The notes beneath the pieces were generated by a model, which saw only the letters and a list, made by a program, of their open reading frames with translations, searched no databases and was not told the origin of the DNA. This document shows positions 1 through 8,752 of a stretch of DNA of 64,000 bases, one piece after another. Source of the stretch: a virus; IMG/VR virus record IMGVR_UViG_3300044624_003021, positions 17,666-81,665 of that record. One strand, 5' to 3'. Each line of letters opens with the position of its first letter. The first letter of the stretch is position 1. The translations under genes and the position numbers were made by a program.

Positions 1-1962
1 TCGGTTTGTAGGTAATCCTCCACCTGGTAAATAAATGAATTGACCTGGAAGTAATGGACCTTGCCAAGAACCTGGAAAACCTCCATTTGCAGGCATAGGC
101 CAAGTTCTAGGTGCTTCAGGAATATTCACCCACATTCTGTCCCAAGTAAATGATGTAATTGGAACTGTACCTGTATTTGTAACCTTCCATTGGAAAGTAA
201 TTTGAGTTTGTGTTGGTGAAATTGTTGCAGTTGGTGTTGACGGGATAGTCAGAGCAACTGATAAGTCACCACCTGATACAACAGGTTGAGTAACATTGAA
301 ACTTGTTTGTCTTGTATTATCATTTGTATTAGTTTCAGATATAGTACCCATATAATTAACTCTACTTATAATATATCTGAGTCCTGTAATGTTACCAACA
401 TTATAAGTTATTGTCTCAACGTCAGTTGCAACTCCACCACCAAGATTGCCACTTGTTGTTCCTATAACAATATCATCAGAGTCACCCCAAGTTGTGTTGG
501 TTGATAATCTGTGTTGAGTCATTACATTCACCGATGGATATGTAGGATTTTGTGTCGCGACATTTGCAGTAATTGTAATATTAGAACCTACTGTAACCGC
601 CGCAGGACTTACAGTTAAAGTATTAATTACAAAGTTATGAATGAGCGTCGGAGGAGGTGGAGGAGGAATTACACCACCTGGGTTTGGTGTTAGATTAATC
701 GCATCTTTTAAATTAATTCTTCCATAACCAAGTTCATTACTTCTTGTTGATAACGGCCAAGTAGGATTGTTAGAGTAAACATATCCACCTACTTTTTCAG
801 CCGATTGAGCTAGTATCTGTAGTACTTGGTCGTCAGTAAGTTCCCAATTCTTGTAGAATACAAAAGCCGCAGCGGCTGCCGTAATAGGACAAGAGAATGA
901 GGTTCCGTTTATAGAAGTGTAGTCACCTGCGTTATAACCCGCAGCTCCCAATCTATCAGTAGTTCTAATACCAACACCAGGTGCCGATATGTCACAAATT
1001 TGACCGAAGTTAGAGAAACTTGCTCTAACATCTGATTGTGATGTTGCCCCAATTCCCCATACAGCTGGGTAATTAGCCGGATATTGATTTGCAGTACCTG
1101 AAGCTCCATTTCCTGATGATGCTACTACCACCATACCTTTTCCACCTCTTGCGGTTGTTCTTGCCGCCTGAAACGAAGCGTCAAGAGCCGCAGAGTATGA
1201 TGACCCACCATAAGACATTGCAATTGCAACACAAGTTGGATTAGCCATCGCAGCATTTACACCATTAATCTGAATTACGTCCGATGTTCGGAAACTACCT
1301 CCAGCAAAAACTTCGGACATAATGTTAACCGGCATTACCTTTACTTTGTTGTTACCAACACTACTAACACCAATACCATTATTTGTAACGGCCGCAATAG
1401 TTCCCGAACAAGTTGTTCCGTGTTTGTCCTCAGCGTTTACATAAGGAATATTTGTTGTGCTATTAACCGCATTGAATGGACTGTTTGTATTCCCAACGAG
1501 GTCAGGAATAGTTAAATCCAATCCTCCGTCGAACATTGCAACACTAACAAATGGATTGTTTGCCGGAACTAAGTCCCATGCTTCATCGGCATCAATATCT
1601 TTATCAGTAGACTGACGTAGATGCCAACAAGATGCAAATTCAGCGTCGTTTGGAAGATAGTCCAACTTCATTTCTCTTGTCTCATCCTTGTAAAGATTTT
1701 GTACGAAACTTAAACTTTTGTTTCGATTAATAAATTCGTCTTGGCTCGCACCATTCGGAATCAGGACAACATACCACCCAAGTTGGTCGAACTCGACAAC
1801 AACTTTTGTATCACCTTGGTTAAAGTGATTTTTTGCTTGTAGTTCCATTCCTTTTTTTGGAACCACAATAATTTGTCTTTCAATATTCTTGGATAAGTCA
1901 TATTGACCGTATCCGAGAATAAAGGATAGACAAAGTGTAAGTAATAAAACGATTTTTTTCAT
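1..1962 (-). CDS. Secreted subtilisin-like serine protease (S8) with CARDB-like domain, 3' end outside window
   Basis: The frame is open for 654 codons from the ATG at 1962 to the left edge, so the C-terminus is missing. Residues 1-20 form a signal peptide ending GYGQ. The subtilase triad is visible: Asp145 (VAMFDGG), His181 (KHGTTCSG) and Ser355 (NGTSFSCP). After a proline-rich linker near residue 440, a beta-rich segment resembles CARDB/Ig-like adhesion domains. The gene lies 26 bp downstream of a secreted nuclease and probably shares its transcript. Family knowledge says an extracellular endopeptidase; export by the host is inferred. Such a product is unusual for a phage and could act on the host envelope, on extracellular matrix or in virion release. 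Confidence 0.88.
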   Translation of the reverse strand, partial: MKKIVLLLTLCLSFILGYGQYDLSKNIERQIIVVPKKGMELQAKNHFNQGDTKVVVEFDQLGWYVVLIPNGASQDEFINRNKSLSFVQNLYKDETREMKLDYLPNDAEFASCWHLRQSTDKDIDADEAWDLVPANNPFVSVAMFDGGLDLTIPDLVGNTNSPFNAVNSTTNIPYVNAEDKHGTTCSGTIAAVTNNGIGVSSVGNNKVKVMPVNIMSEVFAGGSFRTSDVIQINGVNAAMANPTCVAIAMSYGGSSYSAALDASFQAARTTARGGKGMVVVASSGNGASGTANQYPANYPAVWGIGATSQSDVRASFSNFGQICDISAPGVGIRTTDRLGAAGYNAGDYTSINGTSFSCPITAAAAAFVFYKNWELTDDQVLQILAQSAEKVGGYVYSNNPTWPLSTRSNELGYGRINLKDAINLTPNPGGVIPPPPPPTLIHNFVINTLTVSPAAVTVGSNITITANVATQNPTYPSVNVMTQHRLSTNTTWGDSDDIVIGTTSGNLGGGVATDVETITYNVGNITGLRYIISRVNYMGTISETNTNDNTRQTSFNVTQPVVSGGDLSVALTIPSTPTATISPTQTQITFQWKVTNTGTVPITSFTWDRMWVNIPEAPRTWPMPANGGFPGSWQGPLLPGQFIYLPGGGLPTNR

Positions 1963-1988
1963 TTTTTTATTGGTTTAATTGTTTATTA

Positions 1989-2564
1989 TCATTTGACCTT
2001 GTAATTGTTGTAGTCAGACGATTTCGGCTCTTCATTTTTGAAGAAATATTTTTCTTTTTTATTTCCGTAAGTTATAATTTTTGTAAAAGAATCGGGTATA
2101 GTTGCTCCCGTAGGTAAGATTTTTGAATTTTTACTATAATTCATCCTGATTTCAACTGAAACTGTGTTAGTTTTTGCGAGTTCTCTCTCGTAAGCCTCAA
2201 GAAGTCTCCATGTGCCTCGATTTAGTTTCTCGTGTTGTAGTGTACAATTAAGATATGAGAAACTTTGTTTTAAATTTTCTTTGTCACAATTAAAGTCAGC
2301 TGCCGGAGCCAAATGACCTTTATCGTATATATTATTTTCATAGTCTTCCTCAGTTGAGGTGACAATTCCCTTTACAGGATAAAAATCAAGACCTTTACGG
2401 GATATTGTACCGTCAGTACATAACACCCTATATTCAACCCATTTTGGTTGTTGTAACTTTTCAGAATATACTACATTAAAAATAGAAGTTGTTACATAAA
2501 CCGAATCCCTAAGTTGTGCATTTGTTAGTAATGGTAGAAAAAACAATAAAAATAAAAACCTCAT
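1989..2564 (-). CDS. Secreted DNA/RNA non-specific endonuclease (NUC1 family)
   Basis: A 191-aa protein with an N-terminal signal peptide ending TNAQ. The signature of the Serratia-type nuclease family is present as DKGHLAPAADF (His84 catalytic; the usual DRGH has Lys for Arg), followed by the metal-site block N106-x3-Q110-x4-N115-R-G-x-W. The family cuts DNA and RNA with Mg2+. With a signal peptide it would act in the periplasm or outside, where it could scavenge nucleotides, degrade host DNA after lysis, or destroy incoming competitor DNA. An ATATTTAT-type motif lies upstream (minus strand about 2581-2590). Confidence 0.85.
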   Translation of the reverse strand: MRFLFLLFFLPLLTNAQLRDSVYVTTSIFNVVYSEKLQQPKWVEYRVLCTDGTISRKGLDFYPVKGIVTSTEEDYENNIYDKGHLAPAADFNCDKENLKQSFSYLNCTLQHEKLNRGTWRLLEAYERELAKTNTVSVEIRMNYSKNSKILPTGATIPDSFTKIITYGNKKEKYFFKNEEPKSSDYNNYKVK

Positions 2565-2671
2565 ATGTAAAAAACATTTACATATAAATATCGTTGTTTA
2601 AGTTTGATGCCTGTCCTATCAAACTAATTTATGTCGAATCATAATGAGGTTTCGTCTACATATTAAAATAA

Positions 2672-2740
2672 GATTAGAGTGAAACAATTCTAATCAATAA
2701 GGTGAGATGGAAGACGATTAAGATACAAGTCTCACCTTTA
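2672..2740 (-). other. Stem-loops in the capsid-nuclease intergenic region
   Basis: Between the capsid terminator and the nuclease gene two perfect 7-bp inverted repeats are visible: GATTAGA/TCTAATC around 2673-2696 and GGTGAGA/TCTCACC at 2701-2707 and 2730-2736. They may be part of a processed 3' or 5' UTR. No gene is seen here. Confidence 0.4.
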
Positions 2741-2746
2741 TAAAAT

Positions 2747-2775
2747 AAAAAAGGTCAGATTTCTCTGACCTTTTT
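2747..2775 (-). terminator. Intrinsic terminator after the major capsid gene
   Basis: GGTCAGA (2753-2759) pairs with TCTGACC (2764-2770), flanked by an A-run and a T-run, 20 bp past the capsid stop codon. Confidence 0.85.
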
Positions 2776-2794
2776 AATATTACTAAGATATTGA

Positions 2795-4660
2795 TTATCT
2801 CAATTCTCTTAAATCAAATGTACGAACACCATCAATTGTAATTCTGCCATAGAAGCGGTTGTTGACCATCTTCTTCGCGTAACGTGTCATGATACCTTTG
2901 ATTGGTGTGAAGTTGAATGGATTGTACATAGTTGGAGTTAATTGAAGTGGTACATACGGTGCGTAAATGTAACCAGTATCAAGTAACGATGTACCTTTGT
3001 GACCAATCAATATTTGGTTCGGTGGGAAGTATGGGTCACGATAAACCTGGTAACGACCAGCTAAAGTACCCACTCTTTCAATACCCATGTTGTATTGGTC
3101 TTGCTCAGGAGACGCATTTGAAACGTGGAAATATTCCAAGTCATCAAAGATTGCAGAAACCTCAGATGATACAACAATCCAGTTAGCACCACCACGAAGA
3201 GTTGACTTGTGGATTTGAGCTGACAATTGGTTGATTGCAGTAATCAATGTTTGGTTCCAATCTTTCTGAGTGTAAGAAGTAGTTTGAGAAATTCTTCTCC
3301 AACCGTTGTAGTCCCAACGTAAGTTCCAAGCGGCACCCTTACGAAGGTCACGAAGAATTTCACGGTCAATTTCCGCAGCTACTTGCTCTGACAATAAAGC
3401 CGTCAATTCAGCTTCAGCGTCAATGTTGTGGAATGCCGCAACGTCTTGAGCAAGTTCTGGAGACCACTGAGCTCTTAACTTTCTTTCAGTTACAGAAACA
3501 GTTACAGACTCAAGGTCGAAAGAAACTTCACCGATTTGGTCTTCGAATTCTAAGTTCTTATAACGTCTGAATACTGCACTTAAGTTAGTTAAACCTAAAG
3601 TATCAATAGTCGTACCTGTATAACCATCTAAAGTGGTACCTGAACAAGTTGCACAAACAGGACAAGAAAGGTCAACTTCCAAATAAATGTCACCTGTTGG
3701 GCTACAAATATCGTTGAATGAACCTCCGTTACCTTGTGCTGGCCATGGAACTGGAGTGCGAGTGTTTAATCCGCTAACGATACCTTGACCATATTGTTGA
3801 GTCACAACTCTAAACAATAATGAATTTGGGTCTCCAGCATCGTCAAATACTACTGAACAAGGACTTTCTGCGTCAACGAAATCATTTGTTGCAAATACTC
3901 TTAAATCAGACAAGAAAGTTTCTGAATCGTATTCATTACCATCAGGTCCAATTAATTTACCATTACCAACATTAGCAAAACCGCTAATTTTAACGATAAC
4001 TTTTCTAACGTTCAAACCATCAAATTCGCCACCATAGTTAACCAATGAACCATTTGACCAAACTTGAACGTCACCGGGTACAGTAACTGCAGACCACTGT
4101 CCTTTTGAATAGTCAAACAAACCTGGAGGGTCTAATTGACCTTCATTACCTTCATAAAACAAATCATAAAGGTTCTTTTGGAATTGGTTACCAGTTGTAT
4201 ACCCTGATGTCGGTGAACCAGGATAAGCACCTGGTGACCCAACTGGACTCAAGTGACCACCTGAAGAACCATCGTAGTTATTTGATGGTAATTGTGGGTC
4301 AAAGTATGGATTACCCGCATTGTAAGCCTGAATCTTTGGTACGAAGTAGAACAACTTACCGATTGGTAAGTTCATAGCTTGTACTGATACGATTTCATTA
4401 GCAAGTAACTTAGAGAATACACGTCTAACGATTGGGAATACAACAGTTTCAAATGAACCTGAAGAACCGTCAGAAGTAGCTTCGTTAATCAAATGTGACG
4501 CTTGGTTTTCATATAACTGCGCTACATTTTCTTTTAGGTGGCCTTTAAGACCTTCAAGGAACCCTAATTTGTCCCATTTGTTGATAGTATCTTCTTTGAT
4601 AACTTTAAGGTGCTTAAGACCGATGTTACCAACAAGACCTGATTCTAATAATGCTCCCAT
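2795..4660 (-). CDS. Major capsid protein, T4 gp23-like
   Basis: A 621-aa protein with a gp23-type N-terminus: an amphipathic start, then the ESGLVGNIG and FPIVRRVFSKL regions. At residues 58-61 the sequence is INE-A, which matches the T4 prohead protease consensus (L/I-x-E then A/G/S) at nearly the place where gp23 is cut (after residue 65). Maturation by the window's own gp21 homologue is therefore expected after Glu60. It is the last gene of the cassette that begins with the terminase, and it is followed by a strong terminator. T4 gp23 forms the hexamers of the head. Confidence 0.93.
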   Translation of the reverse strand: MGALLESGLVGNIGLKHLKVIKEDTINKWDKLGFLEGLKGHLKENVAQLYENQASHLINEATSDGSSGSFETVVFPIVRRVFSKLLANEIVSVQAMNLPIGKLFYFVPKIQAYNAGNPYFDPQLPSNNYDGSSGGHLSPVGSPGAYPGSPTSGYTTGNQFQKNLYDLFYEGNEGQLDPPGLFDYSKGQWSAVTVPGDVQVWSNGSLVNYGGEFDGLNVRKVIVKISGFANVGNGKLIGPDGNEYDSETFLSDLRVFATNDFVDAESPCSVVFDDAGDPNSLLFRVVTQQYGQGIVSGLNTRTPVPWPAQGNGGSFNDICSPTGDIYLEVDLSCPVCATCSGTTLDGYTGTTIDTLGLTNLSAVFRRYKNLEFEDQIGEVSFDLESVTVSVTERKLRAQWSPELAQDVAAFHNIDAEAELTALLSEQVAAEIDREILRDLRKGAAWNLRWDYNGWRRISQTTSYTQKDWNQTLITAINQLSAQIHKSTLRGGANWIVVSSEVSAIFDDLEYFHVSNASPEQDQYNMGIERVGTLAGRYQVYRDPYFPPNQILIGHKGTSLLDTGYIYAPYVPLQLTPTMYNPFNFTPIKGIMTRYAKKMVNNRFYGRITIDGVRTFDLRELR

Positions 4661-4688
4661 TTTTTTTGGTTTTTTATTAATTTTAAGT

Positions 4689-6158
4689 TTATTTTAATTT
4701 TGCCATTAAATCTTTCATTCTAAGGAATTGAGGATTTTCATAAGTTTTTGATTCAATTAAGTTAACCGCAGAACCTGTAGCCGGAACTGATTCAATTTTA
4801 CGTTCGATTGACTCGTTCATTGGTTGACTTTGTACCGTTGAAAGCTCATCCTTGATTGATTTATACAAATTCTTCGATTCTTTAAGAGTTTCAACACCAT
4901 CAAATCTTTTCAAGATGTTAATTTTTTCTTGTTTAGATGTTGAATGTTCAGTAAACAAACGTGTTGCGTATGCCAAGTTTGAATTGAATACCGCTACCTC
5001 GTTTAATTTATTTCTGAACACGTTAAGTGCCTTTCTATACTCTTCGTTTTTCTCTCTAAGAATTTGTAACTCGTTTGAATCCACACCTTCAAAAGTTAGG
5101 TTTCTATTAGGAGTAATCCCTTTTCTTAGACCACGACCTGATTTAGAACCATTACCATATGTACGTGCGGCTTCTTTTGTTTCCGTTTTCTTAGCGCCTT
5201 TTGGTTTAATTTTGAATTCGCCATCAAGAGTTTCCTTATCTTTGTATACATTAACTTTTTTAGCGTTACCTGTACCCATAGTTTTGTTAGCACTCTTTTT
5301 AACAACTTTAAACCCTTCACCTTGATTTGGATTTTTATTATATGAGAATTTTGGTTTACCCATGTTCTTACCTTTTGCTTTGAACGTCTTTTTAGACTCT
5401 TCTAAAGATTCATTGTATTCTTCCTCTTCTTCGTCTTCATCAGGCGTTTCAATTTCGTACACCATACCTTCAGTTTCCTCTTCCTCCTCTTCTTCATCGG
5501 AGTCGTCAGACATTTCGATTTCGTACATAATTTCGTCACCTTCTGAATATTCATCGCTAAATTCCATGTCTTCTTCAGAATCCATTTCTTCTTCGTCTGA
5601 TTCTTCATCATCAAACATTTTAGAAACGATGTCTTCAATTGATTCGTCAGTAGAATATGATTTCTCCATTTCCATAGATTCTTCCATTTCTTCTGACTCA
5701 TAGAATTCTTCTTCCATTTCTTCGTCAGATTCACCTACAATCATGTATTCATTTTCTTCATCTTTGATATTGATGTTTCCAGCATCGTCTTTTGTTACGA
5801 TAATGTTATCATCAGGTCCCATAAGTTGAAATACACGAAGTACTTCTTCATCTGACTTGTCGGTAAGGTCGATAGGTTCTTCCATATCTTCCATTTCGTC
5901 ATCAGTATCCATTTCCATACCCATGTCCATTTCATCAGAGTCCATTTCGTCGTCTGTTTCCATTTCAGGTCCTTCCATGTCTACATCAGTCATTTCAATC
6001 TCATCTTCTTCTTGTTCAGATAGAGATTCCTTTACTAGCTCTTTGATTTCTTCCTTCATAGTAGAAGCAAGTATTCCTTTTGCATTTTCAGCAACCGCTT
6101 CTTCCAAATTTCTCATTTGGATGATTGCCTCTTCAACAATTGATTTTTCTTTTGCCAT
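4689..6158 (-). CDS. Prohead core scaffold-like protein (gp22 position), very acidic
   Basis: A 489-aa protein with three parts: a long Glu/Asp/Ser/Met-rich region (about residues 40-250), a basic stretch (about 255-345), and a helical C-terminus (about 355-489) with a coiled-coil look (LREKNEEYRKALNVF). It sits between the prohead protease and the capsid gene, the place of scaffold gp22 in T4. Several (L/I)-x-E sites near the ends fit protease digestion during maturation. The fold and position support a scaffold; sequence similarity to T4 gp22 itself cannot be judged by eye. Confidence 0.72.
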   Translation of the reverse strand: MAKEKSIVEEAIIQMRNLEEAVAENAKGILASTMKEEIKELVKESLSEQEEDEIEMTDVDMEGPEMETDDEMDSDEMDMGMEMDTDDEMEDMEEPIDLTDKSDEEVLRVFQLMGPDDNIIVTKDDAGNINIKDEENEYMIVGESDEEMEEEFYESEEMEESMEMEKSYSTDESIEDIVSKMFDDEESDEEEMDSEEDMEFSDEYSEGDEIMYEIEMSDDSDEEEEEEETEGMVYEIETPDEDEEEEEYNESLEESKKTFKAKGKNMGKPKFSYNKNPNQGEGFKVVKKSANKTMGTGNAKKVNVYKDKETLDGEFKIKPKGAKKTETKEAARTYGNGSKSGRGLRKGITPNRNLTFEGVDSNELQILREKNEEYRKALNVFRNKLNEVAVFNSNLAYATRLFTEHSTSKQEKINILKRFDGVETLKESKNLYKSIKDELSTVQSQPMNESIERKIESVPATGSAVNLIESKTYENPQFLRMKDLMAKLK

Positions 6159-6240
6159 TTTTGGTTTTAATTTTTTATATAAATATTATCGAGTTTTAAA
6201 AAATTTATTTATATTGACAAATCAAACCAAAATAAAATAA

Positions 6241-6265
6241 AAAAGGAGGTATAAAACCTCCTTTA
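6241..6265 (-). terminator. Intrinsic terminator between the small head gene and the scaffold gene
   Basis: AAAGGAGGT and ACCTCCTTT form a 9-bp hairpin with a 5-nt loop. T-rich sequence follows on the minus strand, and an ATATTTAT motif for the next gene comes right after it. Confidence 0.75.
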
Positions 6266-6286
6266 ATTTAATCATTGATATATAGA

Positions 6287-6496
6287 TTATTCTATCACCT
6301 CATCTATTTTACTTTCAACAATTGCGGTTATTCTCCAATCTTCAGAATAATTTTCAAAAACTTTAGTCACTTTTGCTTCTACATCTGTTGGTGAATAACC
6401 TTTAACTAATTTTTCTTGTCTTAGTTTTTTAATTTTACCTGTCTCGGGGTCAGGCATGTCTGTTGTAATTTTTGCTACAAAATATTTTTCGTCCAT
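6287..6496 (-). CDS. Small conserved protein between protease and scaffold genes (DUF4494-like)
   Basis: A 69-aa acidic/basic protein with no signal peptide or membrane segment. The pattern of an N-terminal beta strand, a kinked (KLVKGYSPTDVEAKV) middle and a C-terminal strand resembles DUF4494 proteins of Bacteroidota and their phages. This is a recollection, not a search result. Its place inside the head cassette suggests a head-assembly role, which is inference. Confidence 0.6.
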   Translation of the reverse strand: MDEKYFVAKITTDMPDPETGKIKKLRQEKLVKGYSPTDVEAKVTKVFENYSEDWRITAIVESKIDEVIE

Positions 6497-6507
6497 TTTA
6501 ATTATTT

Positions 6508-7233
6508 TTAGTACTTCAAATAATCGTTCAATTTTTTCATTAAGTCAAGCGATTTGTTTGAACTTTCACCTGAAACTCTTTGTGCTTTCATTTTGTTCTC
6601 CTCCTCCAAGTTTTCTTCAAAGTTAAATCTGTCATTTGGCTCCAAGAATAGATAAGCACCAGGTGTTGATGGTGACCATACAAGGTCAAAACAAATTAAT
6701 TCAAAATCGTCCTGTACTTCGTTTTGTTCTCCAATTTTTTTAAGTGACCCCACACCACGAGATGAGATACCAAGTGTTACACCTTGTCTTAAAAGATTTG
6801 CCGCTTGGTCTCCTTTTGTAGAAACAATTCCTCTTTCATGAAAACCTGGCGAAGTGAGTAATTTTAATTTACCCATCAAAACAGGACCTTCCCACCATAT
6901 ATCGGTAATTGCATGAGAAACTCTATCTAAATCGACAAGTGATGACTCAGGGTGATTTAATTCAGACAAAGCAATACCTTTACCAATCATTTTTTTATAA
7001 TTGTCGGCTTCTCTTTTTAATACTTTTTCAGGATATATTCTACCGTTTCTATTTGGAGTATTGTATTTTTGTAGTACCGCATAAAACTCAAATGGTTTTG
7101 AGTGGTCCAACATTCCTTTAGACTCACGGATTAAATTGGCGTTACGTTGTTCCGTAGGTGAAATATAACCCGCATCGTGTTCAACAAGTAATCCCTTACC
7201 TATTTGACCGGGTTGTATAATTTGATGATTCAT
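6508..7233 (-). CDS. Prohead core protease, T4 gp21-like (S80 family)
   Basis: A 241-aa protein with the features of the gp21 family: NRNGRIYPEKVL near residue 62, the catalytic His region ELNHP (His94), and the Ser region GISSRGVGS (Ser157 or Ser158). Lengths around 210-240 aa are usual for the family. It would cleave scaffold, capsid and internal head proteins after (L/I)-x-E. Matching sites occur in the capsid protein and at the N-termini of many small proteins of this window. The preceding ATATTTATAAA motif lies about 15 nt upstream of the ATG. Confidence 0.92.
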   Translation of the reverse strand: MNHQIIQPGQIGKGLLVEHDAGYISPTEQRNANLIRESKGMLDHSKPFEFYAVLQKYNTPNRNGRIYPEKVLKREADNYKKMIGKGIALSELNHPESSLVDLDRVSHAITDIWWEGPVLMGKLKLLTSPGFHERGIVSTKGDQAANLLRQGVTLGISSRGVGSLKKIGEQNEVQDDFELICFDLVWSPSTPGAYLFLEPNDRFNFEENLEEENKMKAQRVSGESSNKSLDLMKKLNDYLKY

Positions 7234-7254
7234 CTTTAATTTTCTTTATAAATA

Positions 7255-7725
7255 TTAAAGATTGTCGGTTTCTATTTTCTCTACCTTAGTTTTTTTGGTT
7301 TTTGTAAGTTGGAACTTGAAGTATTCGTTGTTTGTGAAGTTTTCCTGAAATAATTGTTTGCATATTTTTTTAAGTGACTCTTTGAGTCGTCTTGATTTAA
7401 AATCACCCTCATCTCCTGTCAAATAAAAATTTATTTCCAAATTTAAAAATGACTTTTTACCTTTTTGTAATCCGCTTGAACGTAAATCTAAATCAACAAT
7501 AAATTTATTATCAAATAATGTTTTGTCTAAAGAATCTAAGACCGAATGTTTTATAAACCGACTTAAGTTTAAAACTATTCTATTCCAATTTTCAGAATTT
7601 ATCTTGGGTTCGACCCATGTTTGAATGTTTAAATACAATGACTTGAAATTAACTGAATCTACCGTGCCATAAACTACTTTGGCCGTTTTAAACCCCTGAA
7701 TCTGTGAGGTCTTTCCTTTTTTCAT
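7255..7725 (-). CDS. Unknown head-cassette protein
   Basis: A 156-aa protein when started at the ATG at 7725; an in-frame TTG just before it is less likely. Basic and beta-rich, without signal peptide or membrane segment. It lies between the portal-side gene and the prohead protease, where T4 has gp67/gp68, but no similarity to those is evident. It runs divergently from the bS21 homologue. Confidence 0.75.
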   Translation of the reverse strand: MKKGKTSQIQGFKTAKVVYGTVDSVNFKSLYLNIQTWVEPKINSENWNRIVLNLSRFIKHSVLDSLDKTLFDNKFIVDLDLRSSGLQKGKKSFLNLEINFYLTGDEGDFKSRRLKESLKKICKQLFQENFTNNEYFKFQLTKTKKTKVEKIETDNL

Positions 7726-7767
7726 CAACTTTCCATATTATACAAGTTTATTTTTAAAAAAAATAAG

Positions 7768-7775
7768 TATATTTG
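7768..7775 (+). promoter_or_regulatory. Host-type -7 box (TATATTTG) upstream of the bS21 homologue
   Basis: TATATTTG fits the Bacteroidota -7 consensus TAnnTTTG; the -33 element is poor. A second, partial copy (GATATTTGTAAT) lies just before the start codon. Confidence 0.5.
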
Positions 7776-7820
7776 TACCGATAGTCAAAAAAAAACTTAT
7801 TTTAAAGATATTTGTAATAT

Positions 7821-8012
7821 ATGTTAATCGTTAAATTAGATAAAAATATTAATATTGAGAAGGCACTTAAAATTCTTAAGAGCAAAGTTATTAAAACAAA
7901 ACAAACCTCTGAGTTGGTTAATAGAAAAGAATATACCAAAAAATCTATTAGAAAAAGAGATATTCTTAAAAAAGCCAAATACGTTCAAAAAAGAAAAGAC
8001 TCTGAGGATTAA
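7821..8012 (+). CDS. rpsU: Ribosomal protein bS21 homologue
   Basis: A 63-aa, highly basic protein. It follows the bS21 pattern: an N-terminal beta strand (MLIVKLDKN), a helix with IEKALKILKSK, a break near TSELVNRKEYTK, then a second basic helix (SIRKRDILKKAKYVQKRK). Length equals that of bacterial bS21. It is the only plus-strand gene in the virion cassette and overlaps the convergent neighbour by 4 nt. bS21 sits by the anti-Shine-Dalgarno of 16S rRNA; in Bacteroidota it is part of the group that hides the anti-SD. Incorporation into host ribosomes is inferred from reported viral bS21 genes. Confidence 0.82.
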   Translation: MLIVKLDKNINIEKALKILKSKVIKTKQTSELVNRKEYTKKSIRKRDILKKAKYVQKRKDSED

Positions 8013-8731
8013 AGACTTTCGTTCAAGTTCTTTAATCTGAAGTATGACAATTTATTATACGTCTCAGAATCAACTTTTGTTATTGTTTCTTCAACTCTGT
8101 CTAAAGTGTCATTATCTTGTGTGCCTTCCTTCAAAGAAGTTAATTTTGTTTTAACCTCATTTTTAATTGACTCAAACTGAGGTTCCAATTCAGAGTCTTC
8201 GGTCTTTAAAAATTTAATTAAATCTTGTCTGTCAGACTCATTTAAATTTTCAACGTAATTTGAGAAAGTTTTATTTGCAATATTAATCATAGTTGAAATC
8301 GGCAAATTAACTGTTTCTGTTTTTTTGGTTTCAGTAGACTTAATTAAGTTTTCAGAAATAACCTTTTTACTTTTTAAACGAGACTCAATTGTTAAAACGT
8401 CAGTTGAAAACAAATTATCAATGTTCTCGTACTTATTATCACATTTAACATCAGAAACCCATTTCTTTAGATTGTTGATTGTTGATTCATCAATTTTATT
8501 TACGGTGTTCTCATAAATTGTAACACATTCATAGATGTAATCATTAACCAAAGATTCGTTTAAACCTTTATTTGAACTCATTTCATCGTATAGATAAAAC
8601 AACTTACTAATATTCTTATTACCCAAAACTAAAGACTTAAAATTCCTCATTTCAGATTTAAAAGTATTCTTAGAATAAGATTCAAGTAATTTTTCTTCAA
8701 TCTTTGATTTAATATTTCCGAACTTAATCAT
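8009..8731 (-). CDS. Unknown head-cassette protein
   Basis: A 240-aa, largely helical protein with many Lys, Glu and Asn residues, located directly after the portal gene. It ends in LNESL, a motif like the prohead protease sites, so it may be an internal or scaffold component. An ATATTTATA motif lies upstream of the ATG. Confidence 0.78.
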   Translation of the reverse strand: MIKFGNIKSKIEEKLLESYSKNTFKSEMRNFKSLVLGNKNISKLFYLYDEMSSNKGLNESLVNDYIYECVTIYENTVNKIDESTINNLKKWVSDVKCDNKYENIDNLFSTDVLTIESRLKSKKVISENLIKSTETKKTETVNLPISTMINIANKTFSNYVENLNESDRQDLIKFLKTEDSELEPQFESIKNEVKTKLTSLKEGTQDNDTLDRVEETITKVDSETYNKLSYFRLKNLNESL

Positions 8732-8752
8732 TTTCTTTTTTTATTATAAATA

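Noticed and set aside
6170-6190. T4-type late promoters (TATAAATA) on the opposite strand
   Set aside because: The string is present, but its orientation relative to the genes is always reversed, so it was treated as a sense ATATTTAT motif instead.
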